A stretch of 64,000 nt of DNA. It comes from Glaciihabitans sp. (lineage in GTDB: Bacteria; Actinomycetota; Actinomycetes; Actinomycetales; Microbacteriaceae). The translations under genes were made by a program, and so were the position numbers. Under the pieces are notes generated by a model. It saw nothing but the letters and a program-made list of their open reading frames with translations. It did no database searches and was not told the origin of the DNA. Positions 1-7,484 of this stretch are shown here, piece by piece. The first letter of the stretch is position 1. Every line of letters starts with the position of its first letter. The stretch lies in NCBI GenBank assembly GCA_025463785.1, contig JAODBD010000003.1, positions 372,001 to 436,000 on the forward strand, read 5' to 3'.

Positions 1-325
1 GCGTGATTGCGAGAATCGTGTCGGGTGCGAAGGACAGCACAGTGATCAGCGGAACTAGCAGGCGAAGCGCGGTCGCCGGGCGACGTGCGCGGCGCCGCAC
101 GATGCGCCACCCGACGTAAGCGGCCAGCAATCCGATGACGGTGAAGGGCCCATAGACGTAGATCGCCAGCGGCGCAAATGTGTCACTCGCTCCTGCGGCA
201 AGAGCAGCGACAGCGATGCCCGAGTTCGCGATTACTGCGATCACTGCGCCGCCCGTAAGGGTGACAACTGTGCGCGGATTGATGGTATCTGGGGCGGCGA
301 GTATCGCCGGATCGGTGGCGGGCAT
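1..325 (-). CDS. DUF6069-like membrane protein (partial, runs off the left edge)
   Basis: The frame opens at an ATG at 325 on the minus strand, with GAAAGG 8 nt upstream, and stays open to the window edge (108 codons visible). The protein begins MPATDPAILAAPD and has three hydrophobic stretches at about residues 17-43, 50-70 and 88-108, with an Arg-rich loop (RIVRRRARRP) between the second and third. Length and hydrophobic pattern resemble small four-helix DUF6069 proteins, which often sit beside regulators in actinobacteria; this assignment is from memory. It diverges from the MarR gene at 476 and has a perfect palindrome 20 bp upstream of its start, so it is probably that regulator's target. 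Function unknown. Confidence 0.7.
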   Translation of the reverse strand, partial: MPATDPAILAAPDTINPRTVVTLTGGAVIAVIANSGIAVAALAAGASDTFAPLAIYVYGPFTVIGLLAAYVGWRIVRRRARRPATALRLLVPLITVLSFAPDTILAIT

Positions 326-344
326 GAGAATTACCTTTCGCTAT

Positions 345-380
345 TTAGTACGACCGTCGTACTAATCGCAAATTAGTACG
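345..380. promoter_or_regulatory. Palindromic operator between DUF6069-like gene and marR
   Basis: A perfect inverted repeat of arm TTAGTACGAC, one central C and its reverse complement fills 345-365. A further half-site TTAGTACG lies at 373-380. It is 20 bp from the membrane protein start, where a bound regulator would block transcription. The likeliest ligand is the MarR protein encoded at 476 or the one at 923; TTAGTACG-type sites would suit such dimers, but this is inference. Confidence 0.75.
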
Positions 381-475
381 TGAATCGGACTATGGTCAAG
401 GCCAATCATCACAATTGATCCGAGTGTCGTAGCCGCCGGGCCGGGACTACTCCTCGGGTAGTAGAAGAGGTCAGT

Positions 476-922
476 GTGAGCGAAGCGCTGTCAGCTCTCG
501 ACGTGGGTGCAGCGATCATCCGACTGTCCACCGCGGTCGGTGAGCGCGTTCTCGAAGTGCGCGAAGCATCCGGCCTGTCCGCCTTGCAACTGCAGACGCT
601 GCGCGTCGTGGCTGACGGCGCGAACATGAGCACTCTCGCGCGAGCCCTTGGCGCGCCGAAGTCGACCGTGACGAGCGTGGTAGACCAGCTCGAGGCGATG
701 GGTCTCGCCGTGCGCGGCACCGATGACGAGGATCATCGGAGGCAAATCGTGCGGAGCACCGCCGCCGGCAGGGCGCAACTGCGTGATTTTGACCTGGCTC
801 TTGCTGGTCGAATTGACCGGCTGCTCGCAAGTCTCAGCCCGGCTCGCGCGCATCGGCTGCGCGAGTTGATGAGAAGACTGCCGGAGCCGGCTGCGCCTAT
901 GCCTCTCGCCGGACCGCGCTGA
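476..922 (+). CDS. MarR-family transcriptional regulator
   Basis: This 148-residue protein has the winged helix-turn-helix layout of MarR dimers: an N-terminal dimerisation helix, a recognition region around residues 50-75 (TLARALGAPKSTVTSVVDQL) and a wing with the family signature D-E-D-H-R-R at about 84-89. The chosen start is the GTG at 476, after a weak GAGG-like site. It diverges from the DUF6069-like membrane gene and ends one base before the stop of an oppositely oriented MarR gene, so the two regulators are tail to tail. It probably represses the divergent promoter through the palindrome at 345-365. The ligand cannot be inferred. Confidence 0.9.
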   Translation: MSEALSALDVGAAIIRLSTAVGERVLEVREASGLSALQLQTLRVVADGANMSTLARALGAPKSTVTSVVDQLEAMGLAVRGTDDEDHRRQIVRSTAAGRAQLRDFDLALAGRIDRLLASLSPARAHRLRELMRRLPEPAAPMPLAGPR

Positions 923-1348
923 CTACGGCTCGATCCCCGCAAGCACCTCGTTCAGGATGTCGGCGAGCTCGACCTGCTCGCTGGCGTCCAGTAGGGACAG
1001 CGCACCGTTGACTCGGCTGGCGAGATCACGTGCGAACGCGGTCGCCACCGAAGTCCCCCTCGGAGTTGGCGTAGCGAGCAGGTTGCGGCGATCGCGTGCA
1101 TCCGGCTCCCTCGCGACGAGGCCAGTAGATTCCATTCGAGTGATGAGCCCGCTCATTGTCGACTTCGGAACCTTGAGTGCCGAGGTCAGGCCGAGCATGT
1201 TGCTCGGTTTGAGGCTCAGGATGAAAAGCAGCCGTGCCTCCTGGACGCTCAGCCCGACCGCAGTCGCGCTCGCGTAGTAATGCTCGCCTATGGTCGTTGT
1301 GGCCCTGATTACCTCCGCGGTAACTAGCTCGGACTTCGAGGTCGCCAT
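923..1348 (-). CDS. MarR-family transcriptional regulator
   Basis: A 141-residue MarR-type protein transcribed towards the preceding regulator; the two stop codons abut (922/923). The recognition helix region (ALKVPKSTMSGLITRMESTG) is followed by a wing containing DARDRRNLLATPTPRG, the typical D-x-R-D-R-R pattern. It is not a close paralogue of the gene at 476, since the dimerisation helices differ. The start is the ATG at 1348. No target gene is adjacent on its 5' side, where about 380 bp are non-coding, so its regulon is unknown. Confidence 0.88.
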   Translation of the reverse strand: MATSKSELVTAEVIRATTTIGEHYYASATAVGLSVQEARLLFILSLKPSNMLGLTSALKVPKSTMSGLITRMESTGLVAREPDARDRRNLLATPTPRGTSVATAFARDLASRVNGALSLLDASEQVELADILNEVLAGIEP

Positions 1349-1696
1349 GCTCAGTCCGGAGCGCTGTCACGCTGGATTGTCATGTTCAAAATGATAAGTC
1401 GACGCAGCCACCATTCGGCGGACAGAGCCGGGTGATGCTGAACGGCGTCGCCGCACTGCCGTTGCGGATTGCAAGCAGCGCACGATCGAGATATAGGACT
1501 ACGAGTTCGACCGTCTCATAGGGTCACGGACCGGGTTTTGCCTTGGACTACACCCTCATTTACCCCGCACATTGACCCCAATTCTCATTAGCGTCGATAA
1601 GTCGCAGTGACGGAAAATCGCGGAATATCAACCGAGGTTGGTTCTGGTCACTCCTGATAATTACTTGAACGGACGGGGGCTGTTCTGGCCTAGGTT
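1349..1696. other. Non-coding spacer between marR and hicA
   Basis: About 350 bp with no convincing reading frame and lower GC than its neighbours. It must hold the promoters of the divergent MarR gene (minus) and of hicAB (plus). The TAGGTTAAT stretch at 1691-1699 would serve as a -10 region for hicA. No further repeat or hairpin stands out. Confidence 0.5.
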
Positions 1697-1720
1697 AATG
1701 GTGCCATATATGGCACCATT
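1697..1720. promoter_or_regulatory. 24-bp perfect palindrome, probable HicB operator
   Basis: The half-site AATGGTGCCATA is followed directly by its exact reverse complement, giving a 24-bp palindrome that ends 6 bp before the hicA start codon. HicB antitoxins with a C-terminal DNA-binding fold usually autorepress through such palindromes; repression of hicAB here is inferred. Confidence 0.8.
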
Positions 1721-1726
1721 GACCCG

Positions 1727-1978
1727 ATGGCATCAGTCGACAAACTCGCGAGCAAGGCGCGCAGTTCGCCCGCCTCACTCTCGTTCACAGACGCCGTGAA
1801 GTTGACGACGTCGTACTTCGGAGAACCAGGATCAGGATCCGGAAGCCACGTCGCGATCTTCAAGATGCCTTGGCAAGGTGATCCTCGCATCAACCTGCAA
1901 AACAAGGACGGAAAAGCCAAGCCCTATCAAGTCACCCAAATTTTGAAAGCCATCGACCGATTGAAGGAGGAACAATGA
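1727..1978 (+). CDS. hicA: HicA-family mRNA interferase toxin
   Basis: A small basic protein of 83 residues with the actinobacterial HicA pattern: a long first helix, then an FGEP segment, a Gly/Ser-rich stretch ending in GSGSH (about residues 37-41), then IFKMPWQGDPR and a C-terminal helix YQVTQILKAIDRL. The histidine after the Gly-Ser run occupies the place of the catalytic His of HicA double-stranded RNA-binding-fold ribonucleases. The start is six bases after the palindromic operator, so the transcript may have a very short leader. The stop overlaps the next start (ATGA at 1975-1978), the usual hicA-hicB coupling. Toxicity is inferred from family. Confidence 0.88.
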   Translation: MASVDKLASKARSSPASLSFTDAVKLTTSYFGEPGSGSGSHVAIFKMPWQGDPRINLQNKDGKAKPYQVTQILKAIDRLKEEQ

Positions 1979-2331
1979 GCGCATCATCGCGGACAACCCA
2001 CGTGGACCACTATCGCTATTCCGTGCAGTGGTCCCCGGAGGACGGCGAGTTCGTCGCCACCGTCGCGGAGTTCCCTTCACTGTCTTGGCTCGCATCAGAC
2101 CAAGTTGAAGCAATTCGTGGCTTGGAAGCTTTGGTCCAGCAAGTCATCGACGACATGGTGGCAGGTGGCGAGCTAGTTCCCGAGCCGCTTTCGGAGCGTT
2201 CGTATAGTGGGCGCTTGAATCTTCGGGTCTCGGAGGGGCTGCACAGGAAGCTGGCTATCGAAGCCGTCCAGCACCGGACGAGTCTCAACGCATATGCGAC
2301 TCAACTCCTGGATCGTCAACTCTCCGCGTAG
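1975..2331 (+). CDS. hicB: HicB-family antitoxin
   Basis: This 118-residue protein has the HicB partial RNase-H-like fold in its first 60 residues (HYRYSVQWSPEDGEFVATVAE then FPSLSW) and a C-terminal segment (LNLRVSEGLHRKLAIEAVQH, then LNAYATQLLDRQL) like a ribbon-helix-helix DNA-binding domain. It is translationally coupled to hicA by a 4-base overlap. The expected role is to bind and neutralise HicA and to repress the operon at the 24-bp palindrome at 1697-1720. The pair looks intact and is flanked by unrelated regulators, consistent with a horizontally acquired module. Confidence 0.9.
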   Translation: MSASSRTTHVDHYRYSVQWSPEDGEFVATVAEFPSLSWLASDQVEAIRGLEALVQQVIDDMVAGGELVPEPLSERSYSGRLNLRVSEGLHRKLAIEAVQHRTSLNAYATQLLDRQLSA

Positions 2332-2446
2332 GCCTACCCGGATCTGCCGGCGGCGAGAACTTCACTCTCACGAGCCCCGCATTCGACCACGGCACGCCCG
2401 TCCCGGAACGGCACCGCGGCAGGACAGGTGACCCCGCGGGTCGTCC

Positions 2447-3184
2447 TCAGATCGCCGTGCGGCCGCCGTCGACGGGGATGACCGCGCCGGTGATGTAGCT
2501 TGCGCGGGCTGAGGCTATGAAGCCGACGACTTCGGCGACCTCTTCCGGCTGGGCTGCCCGGCCGAGGAGTGTTGTTTCACCGCGGGCCTTGATTCTCGCC
2601 GCGTCCGCAGCCGTGTAGACCGGCCCCGGGGCAACCGCGTTGACGCGCACGCCGCTCGGGCTGTATTCGGCAGCCCACGCTCGGGTCAGCGCCACGAGCG
2701 ACAGCTTGGTCGCACCGTACGCGGCGCCGCCGGTGAGACCGATGGTGCCGGCCATGCTGGCGATGTTGATGATGCTGCCAGCGCCCTTGGCCACCATCGA
2801 GGGTGCGAACGCAGCTGTCAGGAGGTAGGGCGCGCGCACGTTTGCGTTGAACAGCTCGTCGAACTTCCCGGCGTCGAGTTCGGGTGTCGGGCCGAACCAG
2901 GCGAAGCCGGCGTTGTTGACGAGGATGTCGATGTCACCAGCCTCGGCGGTCAGCGTCTGGATTCCTTCAGGACTACTGATGTCGGCGGAAATGAATCGCG
3001 CGTGACCGGCCGACAGCTCGATCTCCTCGATTACCTGCGTGGCCCGGACGGCATCCCGACCGTGGACGAGTACCGTTGCGCCCTGGGCGGCGAGCTGGAC
3101 GGCGACGGCGCGTCCGATGCCGGATGTCGCCCCCGTAACGAGTGCGATTTGGCCGTCGAGATCGTGGTTCGGTGTGGCTGCCAT
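2447..3184 (-). CDS. SDR-family NAD(P)-dependent oxidoreductase
   Basis: A 245-residue classical short-chain dehydrogenase. It has the cofactor motif TGATSGIG at about residues 17-24, NNAG at about 90, the catalytic Ser in NIASMAG, the Y-x-x-x-K dyad as YGATK at about 155-159, and the C-terminal signature TGAVIPVDGGRTAI. The substrate cannot be told from sequence; the fold covers alcohol and 3-oxoacyl substrates. It diverges from a TetR regulator 106 bp away, and two related operator-like sites lie between them, so it is almost certainly under TetR control. The start ATG at 3184 follows an AGCAACC stretch with no strong ribosome site. Confidence 0.92.
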   Translation of the reverse strand: MAATPNHDLDGQIALVTGATSGIGRAVAVQLAAQGATVLVHGRDAVRATQVIEEIELSAGHARFISADISSPEGIQTLTAEAGDIDILVNNAGFAWFGPTPELDAGKFDELFNANVRAPYLLTAAFAPSMVAKGAGSIINIASMAGTIGLTGGAAYGATKLSLVALTRAWAAEYSPSGVRVNAVAPGPVYTAADAARIKARGETTLLGRAAQPEEVAEVVGFIASARASYITGAVIPVDGGRTAI

Positions 3185-3200
3185 GGTTGCTCCAATTTTT

Positions 3201-3280
3201 GTACAGGTCTGTCTAATTAGGGTTAACTTTATACCGCATTGTCTAAGACCGCAAGCGTCTTTAGACAGATCAGTCTGATA
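3201..3280. promoter_or_regulatory. Two TetR operator-like sites in the divergent promoter
   Basis: The stretch TTAGACAGATCAGTCTGATA (3261-3280) contains AGAC and GTCT half-sites around a GATC core. A related inverted copy at 3201-3216 reads TTAGACAGACCTGTAC on the minus strand. Both share TTAGACAGAYC. One lies 10 bp from the tetR start and the other close to the SDR start, so a single TetR dimer type could control both directions. Confidence 0.65.
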
Positions 3281-3290
3281 GAGTTATGGC

Positions 3291-3869
3291 ATGGCCGGAA
3301 CGATTGAGAAAAAGGCATCCCCTCGACAGAAACTGCTCGCGGCCGCTGACGAGCTGTTCTATAGCGAGGGCATCCACTCGGTGGGAATCGATCGCGTGAT
3401 CGAGCGGGCCGGTGTTGCTAAGGGTTCGCTCTATTACAACTTCAGCGGCAAAGACGACCTCGTCAGGGAGTACCTCGTCGGTCGCCACGCGGCCTGGACC
3501 ACCCGCATCGATGCTGCGATCGCGGCGGAATCGGATCCGACAGCCAGGATTCTGGCCATTTTCGATGTACTGGGCGAGCTTTTCGCAAAACCCGACTTCC
3601 ACGGTTGCGCCTTCATGAACGCGATGTCCGAGGCTCCCGAGGGCGGACCCGAGCTCGCGGCCGCTGCGCACTTCCGTATCTGGCTGCACGGGATGTTCGA
3701 CGACCTGGTAGCTGCGCTCGATGTAAAGAATTCATCGTTCCTCGCCAGCCAACTGGTCATTCTCTACGACGGCGCTGTTGCGGCCGCCCAGATGGATGCG
3801 TCCCCGGCGGCAGCTCAGACCGCGAAGTCGCTCGCGGCGATGGTGATCGGGGCCGCTCCGCGCCGTTGA
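3291..3869 (+). CDS. TetR/AcrR-family transcriptional regulator
   Basis: A 192-residue repressor. The N-terminal DNA-binding domain (about residues 10-58) contains the TetR pattern LLAAADELFYSEGIHSVGID, a recognition helix VAKGSLYYNF and the conserved F-S-G-K-D-D-L segment. The C-terminal ligand domain has GCAFMNAMSE at about residue 103, as in regulators of efflux or SDR genes. It is divergently paired with the SDR gene at 2447 and probably autoregulates through the sites at 3201-3280. The start ATG at 3291 is shared by all alternatives. The inducer is unknown. Confidence 0.92.
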   Translation: MAGTIEKKASPRQKLLAAADELFYSEGIHSVGIDRVIERAGVAKGSLYYNFSGKDDLVREYLVGRHAAWTTRIDAAIAAESDPTARILAIFDVLGELFAKPDFHGCAFMNAMSEAPEGGPELAAAAHFRIWLHGMFDDLVAALDVKNSSFLASQLVILYDGAVAAAQMDASPAAAQTAKSLAAMVIGAAPRR

Positions 3870-4019
3870 ATTGACCGCGAAATCGCGGAAAAGGCAATCG
3901 CGCGCTCGCCTCATCATCTGCCATACTCGACCAAACCCTTAAAGCACTTCTTCTGGGCGACGTCTGTCGTGCAGGGACGAATGCGATTCACGGGCTCAGA
4001 GACTCACGCTGGAGAAGAA

Positions 4020-5165
4020 TTGAAACTGTCCGTTGCAAAGAAGACGACGGCGCTTGCTGCCGCCGCAGCAGTCGCAGGTTTTTCGAGCGTGGTGATGTGG
4101 GCTGCGCCAGCTAGTGCTGCGCCCGCTCCCTGCGGTTCCGGTGGAACCCTGCTGACCGGCAATATCTGCGAGCAGACATTCACAGCTCCCGGGCCGGCCG
4201 TCTTCACGCCCACGGCACAAATGACCAAGCTGCAGGTGTTGCTGGTTGCTGGCGGTGGCAGTGGCGGACAGAGCCAGGGATATGGCCCCGCCGGCGGTGG
4301 CGGCGGCGAGGTCAAAGTGGTTGATTTCAGCGGCGACACATCCACTGATTTGAATTTGATCGTTGGTCCTTCAGGCGGCGACAGTTCCGCGGCTGTGGGC
4401 GCGGCGGTGCCCGTTGTCGCCACGGCCGGCCACGACGCCTCGTTCTCCTCGAGCCAGCCAGGCTCGAGCGGTAACGGCAATCCCGGTTATGCCAACTGGG
4501 CCGCGGACGGGCATGGCGGCGGTGGCGGCGCCGGCGCATCTCCGTCTGCCAGCGGGAATGGTTATGACGGTGGTGCCGGCGTGATCGTTGCCAATATTGC
4601 CCCGAGTGGATCTGTGTTCAGCGGTGACTCGAATTGCTACGGCAGTGGTGGCGCGGCCGGCAACGGTACGACTAACGGCGTGGCAACGTGTGGGGCCGGT
4701 TTCGTCTCGGCCGGTCCGCCTGCAGCCATCGTCTCACCCACTGCAAACAGTGGTGGTGGTGGTGGGTCGCTGGAATCGGTGAGCTCACCCGAATCATCTG
4801 GCGGCACCGGACTTGTCGTCGTTCGTTGGATCCCAACCGTCACTCTTTCGTTTGCCCTGGATGGGCACGGCGCAGCGATTGCTCCTGAGGCAGTTCCCTA
4901 CGGAACCGCTCCCACCAAGCCGGCGAATCCCAAGGCGGACGGGTTTGTCTTCAAGGGTTGGTATTCGGATGCCGCACTCACCACAAAAGCGGATTTCTCG
5001 GCTCCCATCACGGCCTCAACAACCTTCTTTGCATCCTGGGGTCCGGCGTTGGCAGTGACCGGCGGCACACTGAACCCGCTAGCGGCCCCACTGGGAATGA
5101 CGGGGTTGGGCCTGGGCCTGGCTTTGATCGTTGTCGCTCGGCGTCGGACACGCAGAGCGATCTGA
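4020..5165 (+). CDS. Secreted Gly-rich surface protein with InlB-type B repeat and LAVTG sorting signal
   Basis: The start is taken as TTG 4020, because GGAG lies 5 nt upstream and it places a proper signal peptide (LKLSVAKKTTALAAAAAVAG, cleavage near ASA-AP) at the N terminus; a longer ATG frame from 3969 lacks a ribosome site. The mature protein is Gly/Ser-rich to about residue 265, with many GGG runs. Then comes a Listeria-Bacteroides/InlB B repeat with the hallmark KGWYSDAALT, and finally LAVTGG followed by a hydrophobic helix and RRRTRRAI. That tail is an LAxTG-type sortase signal, so the protein should be linked to peptidoglycan. No sortase gene lies in the window. The ligand or role is unknown. 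Confidence 0.85.
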   Translation: MKLSVAKKTTALAAAAAVAGFSSVVMWAAPASAAPAPCGSGGTLLTGNICEQTFTAPGPAVFTPTAQMTKLQVLLVAGGGSGGQSQGYGPAGGGGGEVKVVDFSGDTSTDLNLIVGPSGGDSSAAVGAAVPVVATAGHDASFSSSQPGSSGNGNPGYANWAADGHGGGGGAGASPSASGNGYDGGAGVIVANIAPSGSVFSGDSNCYGSGGAAGNGTTNGVATCGAGFVSAGPPAAIVSPTANSGGGGGSLESVSSPESSGGTGLVVVRWIPTVTLSFALDGHGAAIAPEAVPYGTAPTKPANPKADGFVFKGWYSDAALTTKADFSAPITASTTFFASWGPALAVTGGTLNPLAAPLGMTGLGLGLALIVVARRRTRRAI

Positions 5166-5173
5166 TCCTTTCG

Positions 5174-5215
5174 ACAGGGAGAGCTGGCCGAGATAGCTCG
5201 GTTAGCTCTCCCTGT
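5174..5215. terminator. Bidirectional hairpin between convergent genes
   Basis: Arms ACAGGGAGAGCT (5174-5185) and AGCTCTCCCTGT (5204-5215) are perfectly complementary, with an inner CCGAG/CTCGG pair. The stem sits between the surface protein stop at 5165 and the ligase stop at 5202, so it can terminate both. It lacks a strong U tract. Confidence 0.7.
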
Positions 5216-6650
5216 GCGTTTCTGCCAGCGCCAGGCGCATCGGTTTGCCCATAGCGTTGCGGGGGATTTGTGCGACCCGCGCCACCAGTTTTGGGGCGGC
5301 GGTACCAAATTCGCTGTCAAACTCTCGGATGAGTGCCTGAACATCGAGACCTTCCTCTGTGACCAGCGCGATCCCGATCTGCTGAAGACCCGAAGTGGAC
5401 GTGTATCCAAAGCTTGCTGCGTCAAGGACCTGCGGACGTGAGACAGCAAACAAGTCCAGCCGTGCCGGGTCGATCTTCACGCCGCCCGCATTGAGAATCT
5501 CCGACGACCTTCCGCGCAGCGCGAGTCCCTTGTCCGGGCGGATCATCCCCAGGTCTCCTGGATAGAACCAGCCGTCGCTGAAATTGTCGCGCGTGCCCTC
5601 CGGGTTACCCAGATATTCATGGACCATGACAGGGCCCTGAAGGCGGATACGACCCGTCTGCCCATCCGGCAACACCTGATCATCGTCGTCAACTATCTGA
5701 ATATGCGCCCCGGGAAACAGCTGACCGACATCAAACGGGTCATCCGTTTCGTAATATCGCACGAAGGCCATCCCAACTTCGGTGGCACCGTAGAGGCCGT
5801 AGATTTCACAGTCATCGGTCACTCGACGCAATCGAGCGGCCAGGGCCGGCGCCATTGCCGTGCCGACGGTGTACACCGTTTGGATGCGGGGCAGCGTACG
5901 GTTCTGCGCCTCAAGCTCGTCGACCAGGCTCGCAAGCTGCACGGGGGATGCCTTAAGGGAAGTCACCGAGTTTCGTGCGGCGAGTTCGATGGTGGCCTTG
6001 GCATCGCTGGTTCCGATCGCCAAAAACGGCTGGTTCTTTCTGACGCTGATGTACACCGCATACAACCCGAGTGGCGTTGCGGCGCCCATAAATGTCAGGA
6101 AGGGATCGCCTTGCATCCAGGTGTCGATCGCGGTGACCGCGTAGTCATCCAGCTTCCGAAGTGTCACCGCGATCGCGTTCGGTCTGCCCGTTGTGCCGCT
6201 CGAGAACATTACCCAGACCAGGCTCTGATCGGACTCGTAGGCGCGGGGACTGATGCCGTAGGGGTTCTGTTCGACCCTGTCAAGAAACCCGGCATCGACG
6301 GTTATGACGCGACCGCCACCCTGGGGTTCTTCGGCCGCGCCACTGAATGTCCAGTCGATTGTGAAGGCCCCGTCCGTGACGAACCCTTTGGGTAGCACCG
6401 TGCTGGCGGCCGCTTCATGAAAGACGGCTTCGGTGAACAGGATGCTGAGGGACTCGGGCAAGTCCAGTGCGACCAGGTCACCCGGCTTCATCCCGAGTCG
6501 ACGAAATTCGTAGGCAAGCTTCTTGACGTTGGTGAGTGCTTCAGAGTTCAGGATTGTCTGCTCACCGGACTGCATGAAGACCCCGGAAGGGTCCACCTTC
6601 GCGTTGCGCTCGAGGTAGAGAAAGGGGTTGGTTTCGGTCGCGGAGTCCAC
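5202..6650 (-). CDS. AMP-dependent acyl-CoA synthetase/ligase (ANL superfamily)
   Basis: A 482-residue adenylate-forming enzyme. The P-loop motif reads FSSGTTGRPNA (about residues 152-162), the aromatic motif YGLYGATEVG is at about 284, the hinge region is YPGDLGMI then LRGRSSEILNAGGVKI, and a C-terminal Lys is present in RNAMGKPMR. It would activate a carboxylate as acyl-AMP; the substrate is not evident. The A3 motif has Asn where most family members have Lys (GRPN rather than GxPK). The gene starts at GTG 6650, 45 bp after a VOC gene on the same strand, suggesting an operon. Its stop lies inside the shared terminator hairpin. Confidence 0.85.
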   Translation of the reverse strand: MDSATETNPFLYLERNAKVDPSGVFMQSGEQTILNSEALTNVKKLAYEFRRLGMKPGDLVALDLPESLSILFTEAVFHEAAASTVLPKGFVTDGAFTIDWTFSGAAEEPQGGGRVITVDAGFLDRVEQNPYGISPRAYESDQSLVWVMFSSGTTGRPNAIAVTLRKLDDYAVTAIDTWMQGDPFLTFMGAATPLGLYAVYISVRKNQPFLAIGTSDAKATIELAARNSVTSLKASPVQLASLVDELEAQNRTLPRIQTVYTVGTAMAPALAARLRRVTDDCEIYGLYGATEVGMAFVRYYETDDPFDVGQLFPGAHIQIVDDDDQVLPDGQTGRIRLQGPVMVHEYLGNPEGTRDNFSDGWFYPGDLGMIRPDKGLALRGRSSEILNAGGVKIDPARLDLFAVSRPQVLDAASFGYTSTSGLQQIGIALVTEEGLDVQALIREFDSEFGTAAPKLVARVAQIPRNAMGKPMRLALAETHRES

Positions 6651-6695
6651 CCCGAAAGAGTAGCGGGTGGAGCAGTAGCGGCAGCAGAACCAGGG

Positions 6696-7073
6696 TCAGG
6701 CAGATCTCAGAAGTTCTTGCAGGGCCCACGAGTTTCCGTCCGGGTCCGCGAAATAGGCGTACTTGACGCCTCCCATGTCATTGACATGGCTCACCTGGAC
6801 TCCGCGCGTCACGAGTTCCTGCCTTGCGTCGTCGATGTTCTCGACGACCAGATGGAGCCCCTTGACTGCTCCGACTTTGCTCTCCGGGTCAGTGATTCCG
6901 ATACCGAACACGATTGAGCACGCTGAGCCCGGGGGAGTGAGCTGAACCACCCTCATCCCGTTACCCGGCTGTACATCGTGATCGAGATGGAACCCGACCT
7001 GATCGCTGTAGAACGCGATGCTCTGGTCGACATCCGAGACGACCAGGGGCACAACTTCAAGTTTCATATCCAT
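6696..7073 (-). CDS. VOC-family (glyoxalase/bleomycin-resistance fold) protein
   Basis: A 125-residue single-domain VOC protein with paired beta-alpha-beta-beta-beta units. It starts MDMKLEVVPLVVSDVDQSIA, continues with FYSDQVGFHLDHD, and ends with YAYFADPDGNSWALQELL, which carries the usual C-terminal metal-ligand region. The fold covers isomerases, dioxygenases and drug-binding proteins; substrate cannot be assigned. It is upstream of the AMP-forming ligase on the same strand, and the two may share a transcript. No regulator is adjacent; a dispersed repeat begins 150 bp upstream. Confidence 0.88.
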   Translation of the reverse strand: MDMKLEVVPLVVSDVDQSIAFYSDQVGFHLDHDVQPGNGMRVVQLTPPGSACSIVFGIGITDPESKVGAVKGLHLVVENIDDARQELVTRGVQVSHVNDMGGVKYAYFADPDGNSWALQELLRSA

Positions 7074-7220
7074 GTCGTAGCTCCGTAATTATCTCGATGA
7101 CCAAATGGGCATGCTCAACTTACCGACTTGACGTCGACATCGGCGACTCGAAGCTCGCCTGGCCGGATGTTGCGGTCATCCCCGGGCCCGCTCGCCCGTC
7201 GGAGCGCCCTCAACCGTGGG

Positions 7221-7484
7221 TGTCTGGGGTCAGGACATCGTTCACCCATGAGTCGAGACATCGTTAACTCGCGGCGGCCGGCCGGCAACGTGGCCGCCTG
7301 GAGGCGACCCGTGAGGTGCGTTTAGCCTGTGTCAGTTCGCGTCAACGTCTGCGCGAATTGGCACAGATAAAACGGATCCCCGGGACAGGTCAGCGACGAA
7401 ATCGGGCCCGGCAAGAACTCACCCGACAACAACTAGGGAGCCAACCCGGCAGAAGTATGAACGATGTCTCGACCCATCACATGC
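7221..7484. repeat. Dispersed transposase-free repeat, copy A
   Basis: This 264-bp stretch has the perfect 14-bp terminal inverted repeat GTCGAGACATCGTT at 7252-7265 and, inverted, at 7460-7473. A second direct copy of GACATCGTT lies at 7234-7242, after an outer end starting TGTCTGGGG. The core (7292-7446) is highly similar, in inverted orientation, to 53553-53692. It includes an imperfect hairpin with arms TGTGTCAGTTCGCG and CGCGAATTGGCACA. No transposase is present. The ends remind me of IS481-type elements, which is unverified. It abuts the stop codon of the oxidoreductase at 7485. Confidence 0.75.
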
